The translations under genes and the position numbers were made by a program. The notes beneath the pieces were generated by a model. It saw nothing but the letters and a program-made list of their open reading frames with translations, had not been told where the DNA came from and did no database searches. A stretch of DNA of 20,846 nucleotides from Bacteroidia bacterium (GTDB lineage: Bacteria; Bacteroidota; Bacteroidia; NS11-12g; UBA955): the NCBI GenBank assembly GCA_023258655.1, contig JALQWO010000011.1, positions 1 through 20,846 on the forward strand, in the 5' to 3' direction. Below are positions 14,311 through 20,846 of the stretch, in pieces. The first letter of the stretch is position 1. Each line of letters starts with the position of its first letter.

Positions 14311-15173
14311 GAATTGATTTCTATCAGGGTTTTAATGAGGATGATGGAGGAAAGTACTGCAAATATAACGCGGAGCCAAACAACGGGCACGCGGGGTGCC
14401 GTTTTCTGTCCGAAAGATGAGAAAAACAATACCCCAATCACCATCGGAAGCAAAAGGATGCCCAATAAATAGCCGCATTGGAAATGGTTGATGGTCTGAA
14501 TGGGTCCGCTGATGGCATATTGAAGCAGCGAGGTAATGGAGAGTATGGGTACAATACTCAACGAAAGGGCTGTTGCTTGATGCATGGGTTTTTTCAAAAT
14601 CATCCGAAAAAGTGGCACCATGATGATGCCCCCACCCAGTCCACTGAGCGATACCACACAACCTGCTGCCACGCCCACAAACATGGGTAACAGGGGGGAA
14701 GTTTGAGTTTTTGTGATCCCACTTTCTGTGATCCCACTTTCTGTTGATTCTCCTTTGGATTTCCCCCAAATCATGTTGCCAATGCTGAGCAAAAGAAATC
14801 CCAAGAAAACACTTTGAAATCGGGGTTTGTTGTACCAATCGCCTTGTTCAATTGCCATGGACATTGCCAGCGAGCTCAGCGCACCCGGAATGCCGATGAA
14901 CAAACTCTGTTTTACATCCCATGTCCCCATTTTTCGCTGTCGGAAAATGCCTGAAACGCCCGACATAAAAACAAGTGCGATGGAATTGGCCAAGGTGTAT
15001 TTGACGATATCGTCTGATGATAAGGGATAGTCCGACAAATATTCATTGATCACTGGGATGAATAACATGCCACCACCGACACCCAGCAATCCTGCCAAAA
15101 ATCCGCCCAATGAGCCACAAATTAGCAGCATCAGGAAGGGAAGAAGAAGTGGGAGGATGGTTTCTGAAAACAT
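14307..15173 (-). CDS. TauE/SafE (TSUP) family membrane exporter
   Basis: 288 residues, about eight membrane helices with the internal duplication of the family: GGFLAGLLGVGGGMLFIPV (23-41) in the first half and CVVSLSGLGGGIIMVPLF (172-189) in the second. Family members move sulfite, sulfoacetate or other organic/inorganic anions out of the cell; the specific substrate cannot be told here. The loop between the halves contains a duplicated pentapeptide TESGI-TESGI (144-153). It is translationally coupled to the M28 peptidase gene by a 4-nt overlap and follows the S41 protease gene after 45 bp. Linking an anion exporter to two proteases is not a known pathway, so I read it as simple operon packing. 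Confidence 0.88.
   Translation of the reverse strand: MFSETILPLLLPFLMLLICGSLGGFLAGLLGVGGGMLFIPVINEYLSDYPLSSDDIVKYTLANSIALVFMSGVSGIFRQRKMGTWDVKQSLFIGIPGALSSLAMSMAIEQGDWYNKPRFQSVFLGFLLLSIGNMIWGKSKGESTESGITESGITKTQTSPLLPMFVGVAAGCVVSLSGLGGGIIMVPLFRMILKKPMHQATALSLSIVPILSITSLLQYAISGPIQTINHFQCGYLLGILLLPMVIGVLFFSSFGQKTAPRVPVVWLRVIFAVLSSIILIKTLIEINS
14712..14741. repeat. 15-bp tandem duplication in the exporter gene
   Basis: TGTGATCCCACTTTC is present twice back to back and identical, and a worn third copy may follow at 14742. In frame, it encodes the repeated TESGI in the loop between the two halves of the transporter. Exact copies suggest a recent slippage event that keeps the frame. Confidence 0.8.
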
Positions 15174-15218
15174 GAAAATAAGGGGCGTTCGTATACCGTG
15201 GGGGCTGTATTGGGTTAG

Positions 15219-16844
15219 TTATGGTTTTAACATTTTTTGATAAGTGGCTGTGTTCAATAACATGGCAGCAGCTTCTTTGGTTTCGGGGTCAAATTCAAGC
15301 CAAGTTTTGAAAAAGTCCACTTTTTTGAGTTTTCTTTCCATCAGTTCTCGATTCAACACTTGAAGGAGGGCGGTTTTGTTGTTGGTTAACTCTGCTTTCA
15401 ACGTGCTTTGCAACTGGGATTGATTCAGTTGAAAGCCGGCCGTTTTTTTGACAAATGTGGTATCAGCATTCATCGACGCAAGGGCTTTTTGCCATTTCAA
15501 TTGCATTGCCGATTGACTTTTTTGGATGGCGAAGTTCACAAATTGGGCGTATTGTGCATCGGTAACAGGAGAAAACAGTGTATCGGGTTTGGCATTGTAT
15601 TGATCATTGGCCCAATCAAAAAGTATGTGTTCCTTTTCGAGCCATTTGTAAATCGACAATCCTTGATATGGATCCAGGTATTTATCCGGGTCGATACCCC
15701 CGCCTTCGTATACTTTCCGTCCGTTTTGGGTGGTAAATGCGCGTTTTTTTTCTTGCGAAAGCACGGTGGCCTGTCCATCTGCACCGCGATCCGAGTAATT
15801 CAATCGTTGTATACAGCGACCACTGGGTGTATAATATTTGGCGGTTGTCAGTTTCATTTGGGTTCTGTAGGGAAGACTTACATAGTTCTGTACCAATCCC
15901 TTTCCAAAACTGGTTTGTCCCATGATAACAGCCCGATCCATATCTTGCAAACTGCCGCTCACCACCTCGGAGGCGGAAGCGGATCTTTCGTTGATGAGCA
16001 CTACCAGGGGGGTGTTGGGGAGTAGGGCTGTGTTGGGGGTGAACCAATTTTTTGGACCTGTCACATTTTTACCTTTCAGTGTAACCACTGATTTGTTTTC
16101 ACCCACAAAAAGTCCAACGATTTTTACGGCTTCTGCGAGTAATCCACCGCCATTGTCGCGCAGGTCAAGAATGACGCCTTGTAACGTGGTTTTTTCCATC
16201 ATTTTTTTGAGGGATGTTTCAATTTCCTCGGAGGCATTTTGCTCAAACTCTTCCAATTTTACGTACGCGATGTTGCCTTGATACAGACCGCTGTAGGAAA
16301 CAGAAGTGGTTTTGATGGCCATGCGGGTGATGGTTTTTTCCAGGGTTTTTCCGTTTCTCAGCAAGGTGAGTTGGAAACGGGTATTTGGTGCGCCCCGAAC
16401 CAATGTCAATAACTCGTCGGTGGATTTGTCTTTGAGGTTCAGTCCGTTGATGGTTGTGATTTGATCGCCCAATCGCACATCGGCCATGTCGAAAGCATAG
16501 CCTTCCTCGATGTGATCCACCGTTGGAAAGTGATTTCGCAAAGTAATTCTGCACCCCACACCGCCATATTGCCCTTGTCGCTCCATGAGCGCCTCTTCGG
16601 CTTGGTACTCAGAAAAGAAATTGGTGTAGGGATCCAGGGATTTGAGCATCGCATCGATGCCGGTTTTCATCAATTGTCCCGGTTCGATTTCATCTACGTA
16701 GTTCGATCCAAGTTCTTTGTAAAGGGAAGTAAAAATCTCTATGTTCTTTGAGAATTCAAAGAGGTTGTCAATGACTTTGTTTCCTTGACTCAGGAATAGG
16801 GCTGAGACACAGAGTAGCAACCATTTTGGTACGCGAATCACCAT
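15219..16844 (-). CDS. S41-family C-terminal processing protease (CtpA/Prc type)
   Basis: 541 residues. Hydrophobic N-terminal segment (WLLLCVSALFLSQG, 8-21) directs it to the membrane or periplasm. A PDZ domain lies at about 85-175 (YGGVGCRITLRNHFPTV, GDQITTINGLNL), then the S41 core with GVILDLRDNGGGLL (223-236), the serine S290 in NERSASASE, and the general-base lysine K315 and Q319 in TSFGKGLVQ; the S-K distance of 25 and K-Q of 4 equal those of CtpB (S309/K334/Q338). A C-terminal helical extension (about 400-541) goes beyond the minimal CtpA form, as in many Bacteroidota tail-specific proteases. Such enzymes trim or degrade periplasmic proteins at their C-termini. It begins 24 bp after the mscS-type gene; a -7 box lies almost on its start codon. 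Confidence 0.93.
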   Translation of the reverse strand: MVIRVPKWLLLCVSALFLSQGNKVIDNLFEFSKNIEIFTSLYKELGSNYVDEIEPGQLMKTGIDAMLKSLDPYTNFFSEYQAEEALMERQGQYGGVGCRITLRNHFPTVDHIEEGYAFDMADVRLGDQITTINGLNLKDKSTDELLTLVRGAPNTRFQLTLLRNGKTLEKTITRMAIKTTSVSYSGLYQGNIAYVKLEEFEQNASEEIETSLKKMMEKTTLQGVILDLRDNGGGLLAEAVKIVGLFVGENKSVVTLKGKNVTGPKNWFTPNTALLPNTPLVVLINERSASASEVVSGSLQDMDRAVIMGQTSFGKGLVQNYVSLPYRTQMKLTTAKYYTPSGRCIQRLNYSDRGADGQATVLSQEKKRAFTTQNGRKVYEGGGIDPDKYLDPYQGLSIYKWLEKEHILFDWANDQYNAKPDTLFSPVTDAQYAQFVNFAIQKSQSAMQLKWQKALASMNADTTFVKKTAGFQLNQSQLQSTLKAELTNNKTALLQVLNRELMERKLKKVDFFKTWLEFDPETKEAAAMLLNTATYQKMLKP

Positions 16845-16848
16845 GTAC

Positions 16849-16856
16849 CAAAGATA
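16849..16856 (-). promoter_or_regulatory. -7 box directly before the S41 protease start
   Basis: TATCTTTG (minus), a perfect TAnnTTTG, ends 4 bp before the ATG at 16844. If used, the mRNA would start at or next to the start codon (leaderless). No TTG is at 19-21 bp upstream, so this is weak support. Confidence 0.25.
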
Positions 16857-16868
16857 CGAATTTCCCTG

Positions 16869-18137
16869 TTAGCCCCCACTCACTGCGGCTTGTAAATCCT
16901 TGCCTGATGGACCTTCAAAAATTTCGAGATTAAAACTGGGTACGGTGGCCAAGACATGATCGAAAATATCAGCGGCAATGGTTTCGTGATCCACCCATTG
17001 TTTGTCGAGGGTAAAGCAATAGATCTCCAATGGCAGCCCTTTGTCGGTCGGTGGCAATTGTCTAACCATCATGGTGAGATTTTTATTCACTTTGGGATGC
17101 TGCTGTATATACAGACTCAAGTACTTGCGAAAAATACCGATGTTGGTGAGGTTTCTGCCGTTGGCGAGTACTGATTTATCAATCTTCTTTTGGGTGTTGT
17201 AGTCGTTAATTTCAGATTCTTTCCGATTCACATAATCACGAACGAGATCAATTTTTTTGTAATCAGCGAGCATTTCGGGGGTGCAAAATTTGATGCTGGA
17301 AATTTTTATGTTGACCGCCCGTTTCATTCTGCGGCCTTCGCTTTCTTCCATGCCTCTCCAGTTTTTGAAAGAGTCATTGATCAAGACGTAAGTGGGAATG
17401 GTAGTCACTGTATTGTCCCAGTTCTTCACTTTGATGGTGGTGAGGTTGATTTCCGACACATTGCCATCGGCACCATATTTGGGTACCTCAATCCAGTCAT
17501 CGATGCGAACGATGTCATTTCCAGAAATTTGGATGGAGGCCACTAGACCGAGAATCGTATCGCGGAAGGTTAAAATCACCAAAGCCGATAAGGCTCCGAA
17601 TGCTGTTAACAAGGTCCACAAGGGTTTGTCGGTTACATTGCTGATGATGAACAAAATTCCCACGCAATAATTGATGATATTGAGCAGTTGCGTGTATGAA
17701 CCTATGGGTTTGTCTTTGAAATCCTCGGAGTTTAGGAGCAGGGTTTTTGCGGCTCTGAGCACGGCTTGCACAAAGAAAATGATGGCCACAACGATGTAGG
17801 TATCCACCAATTTGTGCAGGGGCGAAATGAGCGAGGTATAATCGTGAAACACGAAGGTGAGACCTTCTTTTGCCACTAGTGCGGGGATTACATGGGCGAG
17901 GTGTTTAAACACCCGCATTTCCACCAAAATGTCATCGTAAGGATTGTTGCTTCGTTTGGCATATCGTGCAACAAGGTTGAGGATGACATTGCGAGAGATG
18001 TAATCTATGACGGCAACTACTAGCACCAATCCCAATGCTAGGATGATGAGGTGTAAGTAATAACATGAGGATGCATTGGCACCTGTTTCGCTGAGCCAGT
18101 GCATCAACCATTGGGAAAATCGCGCTTGGTAACTCAT
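16869..18137 (-). CDS. MscS-family mechanosensitive channel (YbdG/MscM-like)
   Basis: 422 residues. Inner-membrane channel with helices at about 25-47, 75-92, 108-130, 148-167 and the pore helix with its Gly/Ala-rich packing at about 172-200 (LLTAFGALSALVILTFRDTILGLVASI). The MscS beta domain follows (ISGNDIVRIDDWIEVPKYGA, then GNVSEINLTTIKVKNWDNTV), and the C-terminal domain has FKNWRGMEESEGRRMKRAV and GLPLEIYCFT, features of the YbdG branch that protects against osmotic downshift. The ATG at 18137 is chosen: the frame is open up to 18251, but that extension would read through tRNA-Arg. It is the first protein gene of the long minus-strand run, 24 bp before the S41 protease gene. Confidence 0.92.
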   Translation of the reverse strand: MSYQARFSQWLMHWLSETGANASSCYYLHLIILALGLVLVVAVIDYISRNVILNLVARYAKRSNNPYDDILVEMRVFKHLAHVIPALVAKEGLTFVFHDYTSLISPLHKLVDTYIVVAIIFFVQAVLRAAKTLLLNSEDFKDKPIGSYTQLLNIINYCVGILFIISNVTDKPLWTLLTAFGALSALVILTFRDTILGLVASIQISGNDIVRIDDWIEVPKYGADGNVSEINLTTIKVKNWDNTVTTIPTYVLINDSFKNWRGMEESEGRRMKRAVNIKISSIKFCTPEMLADYKKIDLVRDYVNRKESEINDYNTQKKIDKSVLANGRNLTNIGIFRKYLSLYIQQHPKVNKNLTMMVRQLPPTDKGLPLEIYCFTLDKQWVDHETIAADIFDHVLATVPSFNLEIFEGPSGKDLQAAVSGG

Positions 18138-18193
18138 ATACGCGAAGATAGTTGATGCACTAACCGTAAAAAAGCCGTTGAAATAATTTGGGG

Positions 18194-18265
18194 TGGTCCC
18201 GCCGCGAATCGAACGCGGATCTAAAGTTCCGGAGACTTTCGTAGTATCCATTCTACTACGGGACC
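18194..18265 (-). tRNA. tRNA-Arg, anticodon CCG
   Basis: Full cloverleaf of 72 nt read from 18265 to 18194: acceptor GGTCCCG/CGGGACC with discriminator A; D arm GTAG/CTAC; anticodon stem AAAGT/ACTTT with loop CT-CCG-GA; T arm CCGCG-TTCGATT-CGCGG. All stems pair perfectly. The anticodon CCG reads the codon CGG. The 3' CCA is not encoded (CCC follows), as is common in this phylum. Confidence 0.96.
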
Positions 18266-18292
18266 ATGCAATAAACTGCGATTATGGGGCTG

Positions 18293-18300
18293 CAAAGATA
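18293..18300 (-). promoter_or_regulatory. -7 box of the tRNA-Arg gene
   Basis: TATCTTTG (minus), a perfect TAnnTTTG, 27 bp before the mature tRNA 5' end, so transcription would start near 18289 with a short 5' leader for RNase P. No TTG at the usual distance: that place is occupied by the 18304-18334 hairpin. Confidence 0.5.
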
Positions 18301-18303
18301 AGG

Positions 18304-18334
18304 CAAAGGGGCGGCCAATTTGGCCGCCCCTTTG
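18304..18334. terminator. 14-bp GC-rich hairpin, likely terminator of the upstream membrane-protein gene
   Basis: CAAAGGGGCGGCCA (18304-18317), loop ATT, TGGCCGCCCCTTTG (18321-18334): a perfect stem with a 3-nt loop. On the minus strand it is followed by the T-rich CCTTATCTTTG but no real T-run; on the plus strand by AAATTATT. It lies 112 bp past the stop of the 181-residue membrane protein and just before the tRNA promoter, the place for a terminator. Confidence 0.55.
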
Positions 18335-18445
18335 AAATTATTGGGCAATTACCGACTCATTTCGTGACTGTATTTCGTGCTCTGCCAAGATTTGATGTGC
18401 CGTGGTCTTGAGGTGTCGAAGGTGTGACCGAACCCCCGGTTTTGC

Positions 18446-18991
18446 TTATGCTGCGCTTCGCCAGAATCGGGCATACAAAGCCCCGATAAGGGTGTAGGGA
18501 ACCAAGGCATCCAACAAATGGGCCCAAATATCCGGCGTTTGATACCAAATGTAGTTGGTGTAGGGTACCACCAAAAAAGTAAATAACCCCACCGTACAAG
18601 CATACAAAATAGACTGGGTGGTATTTACGTCTGCCACCTTATCCAAAAGGCCGAACAACAAGAAAATGGCCAAAATGTCTACGAGTAGTCCGCGAAGCAT
18701 TGGCATCAACATGCCGGTGTTTCTGCTGCCGTGGTAGTTGACCATCGCCCAGGGTTTTCCCTGGGATTCTTGGGCATATTTCTGTTGGTCTTCTGCAGTT
18801 GCATTTTCTGCGGGTCTGGGAAGAATGTACTGTTTGTTCTCCAAATTAAGGGAGTTCAAGAACGCCATGATGGTGTCTTGTTTTTCAGTGTAGGCTTGGG
18901 CATTGCCGTGGAAATTGGCTCCAGCAAAAGAAATGAATTGATAGAAAAACAATATCAATCCGCCCAACAATGCACGATAGAAAGTTTTCAT
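18446..18991 (-). CDS. Unrecognised four-helix membrane protein
   Basis: 181 residues; I do not recognise the family. One N-terminal hydrophobic helix (ALLGGLILFFYQFISFAGANF, about 7-27) is followed by a soluble, probably periplasmic segment of some 70 residues with NLENKQYILPRPAENATAED and a WAMVNYHG patch, then three helices at about 100-118 (LLVDILAIFLLFGLLDK), 128-146 (ILYACTVGLFTFLVVPYTNY) and 157-176. The single N-terminal helix starting with GG and the Phe/Tyr-rich stretch resemble small uncharacterised Bacteroidota proteins, but I cannot tie it to a named family. It follows the WG-repeat gene after 66 bp on the same strand, with an inverted repeat in that gap, and is followed by a 14-bp hairpin. 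Length, clean start and hydrophobic pattern make it a real gene. Confidence 0.8.
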   Translation of the reverse strand: MKTFYRALLGGLILFFYQFISFAGANFHGNAQAYTEKQDTIMAFLNSLNLENKQYILPRPAENATAEDQQKYAQESQGKPWAMVNYHGSRNTGMLMPMLRGLLVDILAIFLLFGLLDKVADVNTTQSILYACTVGLFTFLVVPYTNYIWYQTPDIWAHLLDALVPYTLIGALYARFWRSAA

Positions 18992-19004
18992 GCCGGCAAG
19001 TTGT

Positions 19005-19026
19005 TTGTAAAAGTTGAATTTTACAA
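19005..19026. repeat. 8-bp inverted repeat upstream of the membrane-protein gene
   Basis: TTGTAAAA (19005-19012), 6-nt spacer, TTTTACAA (19019-19026), perfect, 13 bp before the start at 18991. It may be an operator or an mRNA hairpin. It shares TTGTAA/TTACAA half-sites and the 6-nt spacer with the palindrome at 4351-4370, in opposite orientation. Confidence 0.45.
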
Positions 19027-19057
19027 GTGATGCGCAGAAACTTTACACGACAATGCT

Positions 19058-20846
19058 TTAGGGTTGGCTTAGTTCTCTGCCAGCAGCGTCTATCCAGACC
19101 GTTTGTTCACCTTTTAATGCATACCAATAGCCCGGGAATTCTGTGTCGGTAATTGCATCGTAAATGACAGGAACGATCACCTCTCCAAAGTTGTTTACCA
19201 CACCCCATCTTTCGTTTTGCTTTACCATGTATTGGGAGGGTTTTTGCGATAGTATAATCTCTTGGTATTGGGGTTTCAAACTCCACTGCATTGAGGGTAA
19301 ACACAGCAGTCCCATGGCAGAACCTCCTTGTCCATTTGGACGGGTGGCGATCCATTCGTGATCATTGATGCGTGAGAGCGACATCAAAGTATCCTTGAGC
19401 AGGACTTTGCCGTTGGCGTGGGTGATGAACCAATAGCTGCCAATGGGTTCCAGCAACAGGGTATCGGTGAGCTGCTGCAGCTCCAAACTCTTCACTTTGC
19501 GCACCGTTTTTGTGAATGCGTGATAGAGTATCCAATTTTTCTTCTGTCGCGCATACACCATACCATCTCCATACAGCCGGAAATCGTCTATGGTTCCTTT
19601 GATGGGTAACGTAAATTCACCCTTGGAATAATAGAAGCTCCATTTTTTATTTTTCAGCAGGGCGATGGTACTACCCACAAGGAGCGATTGTTCATAAATG
19701 GGAGGGACCAAGATGCGTCCAAGCGTATCAATGATGCCCCATCCTTTCTGTTGCACCAGGGTGTAGGGTTTGCCAAAGTCAACCGCTTCGGAGTATTGGG
19801 CACTACAGCGAATGGTGTCGCGCCACAAGCAGTAACCATCGTTGATTTTACCCATGAATCTGCCATAGGGTAAGGAGGCCATGCTCTCGTAGGCGAAGGG
19901 GGTTAGGGAATTCCCCAGCGTATCGATGAGGGCCCAATTGTCATAAATTTTCGCCGCGCATCGATTTCTCACCCACAGCTTGACGGGTGCTTCGGTGGGT
20001 TCGTTTTCCCAAGTTTCAAAACCGATGGCATCGTAGATGGGACTGGTAATGAGCTTGCCAGATTCATTGAAAAGCGCCCATTTTTTTCCCAATTGAAGGG
20101 CTCCTCGTTTGGCGGCGGTATCGTAGCGTAAGTTTTCAAACTTGCAAGGCAAAATTTCCTTGCCGCGGTTGTTCAAGATTCCCCACCGACCGCCTCGTTG
20201 CACGAAGGCCATCGTATTGGAAAATTGAAAAATGGTCTCGTAGTTATTTTTCGTAAACGGTTTGCCGTCTTTGGTGATATAGCTAAATTCTACCAAGCCA
20301 AAAGTGTCGGTGCGCATCACCAAAGCACAGCCCGGGATGAGGGTGGCACCGCTTTCTACAAAACGATTTCGGTAGTTGTTGAGTGCATAGGGATACGCCA
20401 TCTTAAAATCCAATTCCATCCAAGGCTGTAATGTGGCAGAATCGGCATAATAGAATCCTTCCTTGAGGGGTTCTTTGGTTTTGTTGTAGGCGATGGGAAT
20501 GGGTTTTACTGTGAGTGAACGCAACAGAAATTGGGCGCGGAAGGTGCACCCCAAACCACTGCAACTGAGAGCAATGGGCAATTGGGATTTCAAAAATGCT
20601 TCGTAGGCCTCTACGGTATTCAGTTGTTGGGCGCGTTCAAAGGCCAACCCTTCCAAGCGTTGTAAAATGGCGTTCTTTTGGGGTGCGTTGGGGTATTGTT
20701 TGAGGAAACGACGGTAGCCTTGTTCTTGGTCTTCCACCGTGGCCAATTCGAATTCCCATTGCACTAAGGTGTCTTCTGCCCGTTGGATCATGGCTTTGGT
20801 TTGCGCATTGGGTTTTTTGATTGCCAAGAGCTGGGTGCGCCGGGCC
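19058..20846 (-). CDS. WG-repeat protein, 3' part
   Basis: The frame runs off the right edge, so the N-terminus is missing; about 595 residues are visible. The first ~80 visible residues are helical, TPR-like (WEFELATVEDQEQGYRRFLK, then LEGLAFERAQQLNTVEAYEA). From about residue 175 come WG-type beta repeats, each with an aromatic-Gly/Ala core followed by a Gly and a Pro-x-Tyr: RWGILNNRGKEILPCKF, KWALFNESGKLITSPIYDA, NWALIDTLGNSLTPFAYES, GWGIIDTLGRILVPPIYE, KWSFYYSKGEFTLPI, RWGVVNNFGEVIVPVIYDA. These repeats form a propeller- or solenoid-like scaffold; no enzymatic motif is seen. WG-repeat proteins are common in Bacteroidota and of unknown function. The usual full-length start, and any signal peptide, lie outside the window. 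Confidence 0.85.
   Translation of the reverse strand, partial: ARRTQLLAIKKPNAQTKAMIQRAEDTLVQWEFELATVEDQEQGYRRFLKQYPNAPQKNAILQRLEGLAFERAQQLNTVEAYEAFLKSQLPIALSCSGLGCTFRAQFLLRSLTVKPIPIAYNKTKEPLKEGFYYADSATLQPWMELDFKMAYPYALNNYRNRFVESGATLIPGCALVMRTDTFGLVEFSYITKDGKPFTKNNYETIFQFSNTMAFVQRGGRWGILNNRGKEILPCKFENLRYDTAAKRGALQLGKKWALFNESGKLITSPIYDAIGFETWENEPTEAPVKLWVRNRCAAKIYDNWALIDTLGNSLTPFAYESMASLPYGRFMGKINDGYCLWRDTIRCSAQYSEAVDFGKPYTLVQQKGWGIIDTLGRILVPPIYEQSLLVGSTIALLKNKKWSFYYSKGEFTLPIKGTIDDFRLYGDGMVYARQKKNWILYHAFTKTVRKVKSLELQQLTDTLLLEPIGSYWFITHANGKVLLKDTLMSLSRINDHEWIATRPNGQGGSAMGLLCLPSMQWSLKPQYQEIILSQKPSQYMVKQNERWGVVNNFGEVIVPVIYDAITDTEFPGYWYALKGEQTVWIDAAGRELSQP

Noticed and set aside
14360..14367. TATATTTG (minus) inside the exporter gene as a promoter for the M28 peptidase
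   Set aside because: A perfect -7 box, but no TTG at 19-21 bp and the two genes overlap by 4 nt, so co-transcription is the better reading.
15408..16025. 205-codon plus-strand frame
   Set aside because: Antisense to the S41 protease core; no domain, Gly/Phe-rich shadow translation.
18194..18265. tRNA-Arg as integration site of a mobile element
   Set aside because: No integrase gene, no copy of the tRNA 3' end nearby, and both sides hold ordinary chromosomal genes.
18335..18445. Possible small gene or RNA between the 14-bp hairpin and the membrane-protein stop
   Set aside because: Only tails of shadow frames are present, with no start, conserved motif or stable fold that I can support.
1..20846. 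CRISPR array, insertion sequence, toxin-antitoxin or defence genes
   Set aside because: Looked for regular repeats, transposase, nuclease and small paired genes; none are present. Every large frame belongs to a known housekeeping or envelope family, or is described as unknown.

Overview
The window looks like a chromosomal segment of a member of the Bacteroidota. Several perfect or near-perfect TAnnTTTG -7 boxes, two of them with TTG 19-20 bp upstream, sit in front of genes. BshA (bacillithiol), an ECF sigma factor of the Bacteroidetes type, archaeal/eukaryotic-type ProRS, WG-repeat and beta-helix lipoprotein genes, and Kdo/GDP-mannose precursor genes point the same way. Exact genus cannot be read from this. 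There is no mobile element, integrase, CRISPR array or prophage; coding density is very high and base composition looks even. It is mostly housekeeping and envelope metabolism.

Layout. 1-1127 (+): 3' part of proS, ending inside the stop codon of a convergent EamA-type transporter (1124-2089, -). 2090-2223: a structured leader/promoter region for that transporter. 2224-4283 (-): manC and kdsD, translationally coupled (ATGA overlap), making GDP-mannose and the Kdo precursor arabinose 5-phosphate for surface polysaccharide/LPS. 4427-6631 (+): recQ, divergent from kdsD, followed by an orphan ECF sigma factor with a TTG start (6696-7184). 7178-8305 (-): bshA, overlapping the sigma gene end. 8368-9274 (+): tadA and a small DoxX-like membrane protein.

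9275-18137 (-) is a long co-directional run: mscS-type channel, S41 protease, TauE/SafE exporter, M28 peptidase, metF, rsgA and a beta-helix lipoprotein, with gaps of -4 to 45 bp, so probably one long transcript with at least one internal promoter. Upstream lies tRNA-Arg(CCG) with its own -7 box, a 14-bp GC-rich hairpin, a small unrecognised four-helix membrane protein, and the 3' part of a WG-repeat protein running off the right edge.

No stretch over 300 bases lacks a gene; the largest are 18266-18445 (tRNA promoter, hairpin), 4284-4426 (divergent promoter region with a palindrome) and 2090-2223 (promoter plus two hairpins). I found no clear undescribed multi-gene system. The most interesting signals are non-coding: a terminator-like hairpin just ahead of the EamA start codon and downstream of its predicted promoter; a 15-bp inverted repeat plus T-tract for the DoxX-like gene hidden inside the opposing lipoprotein gene; and inverted repeats placed like operators at several promoters.
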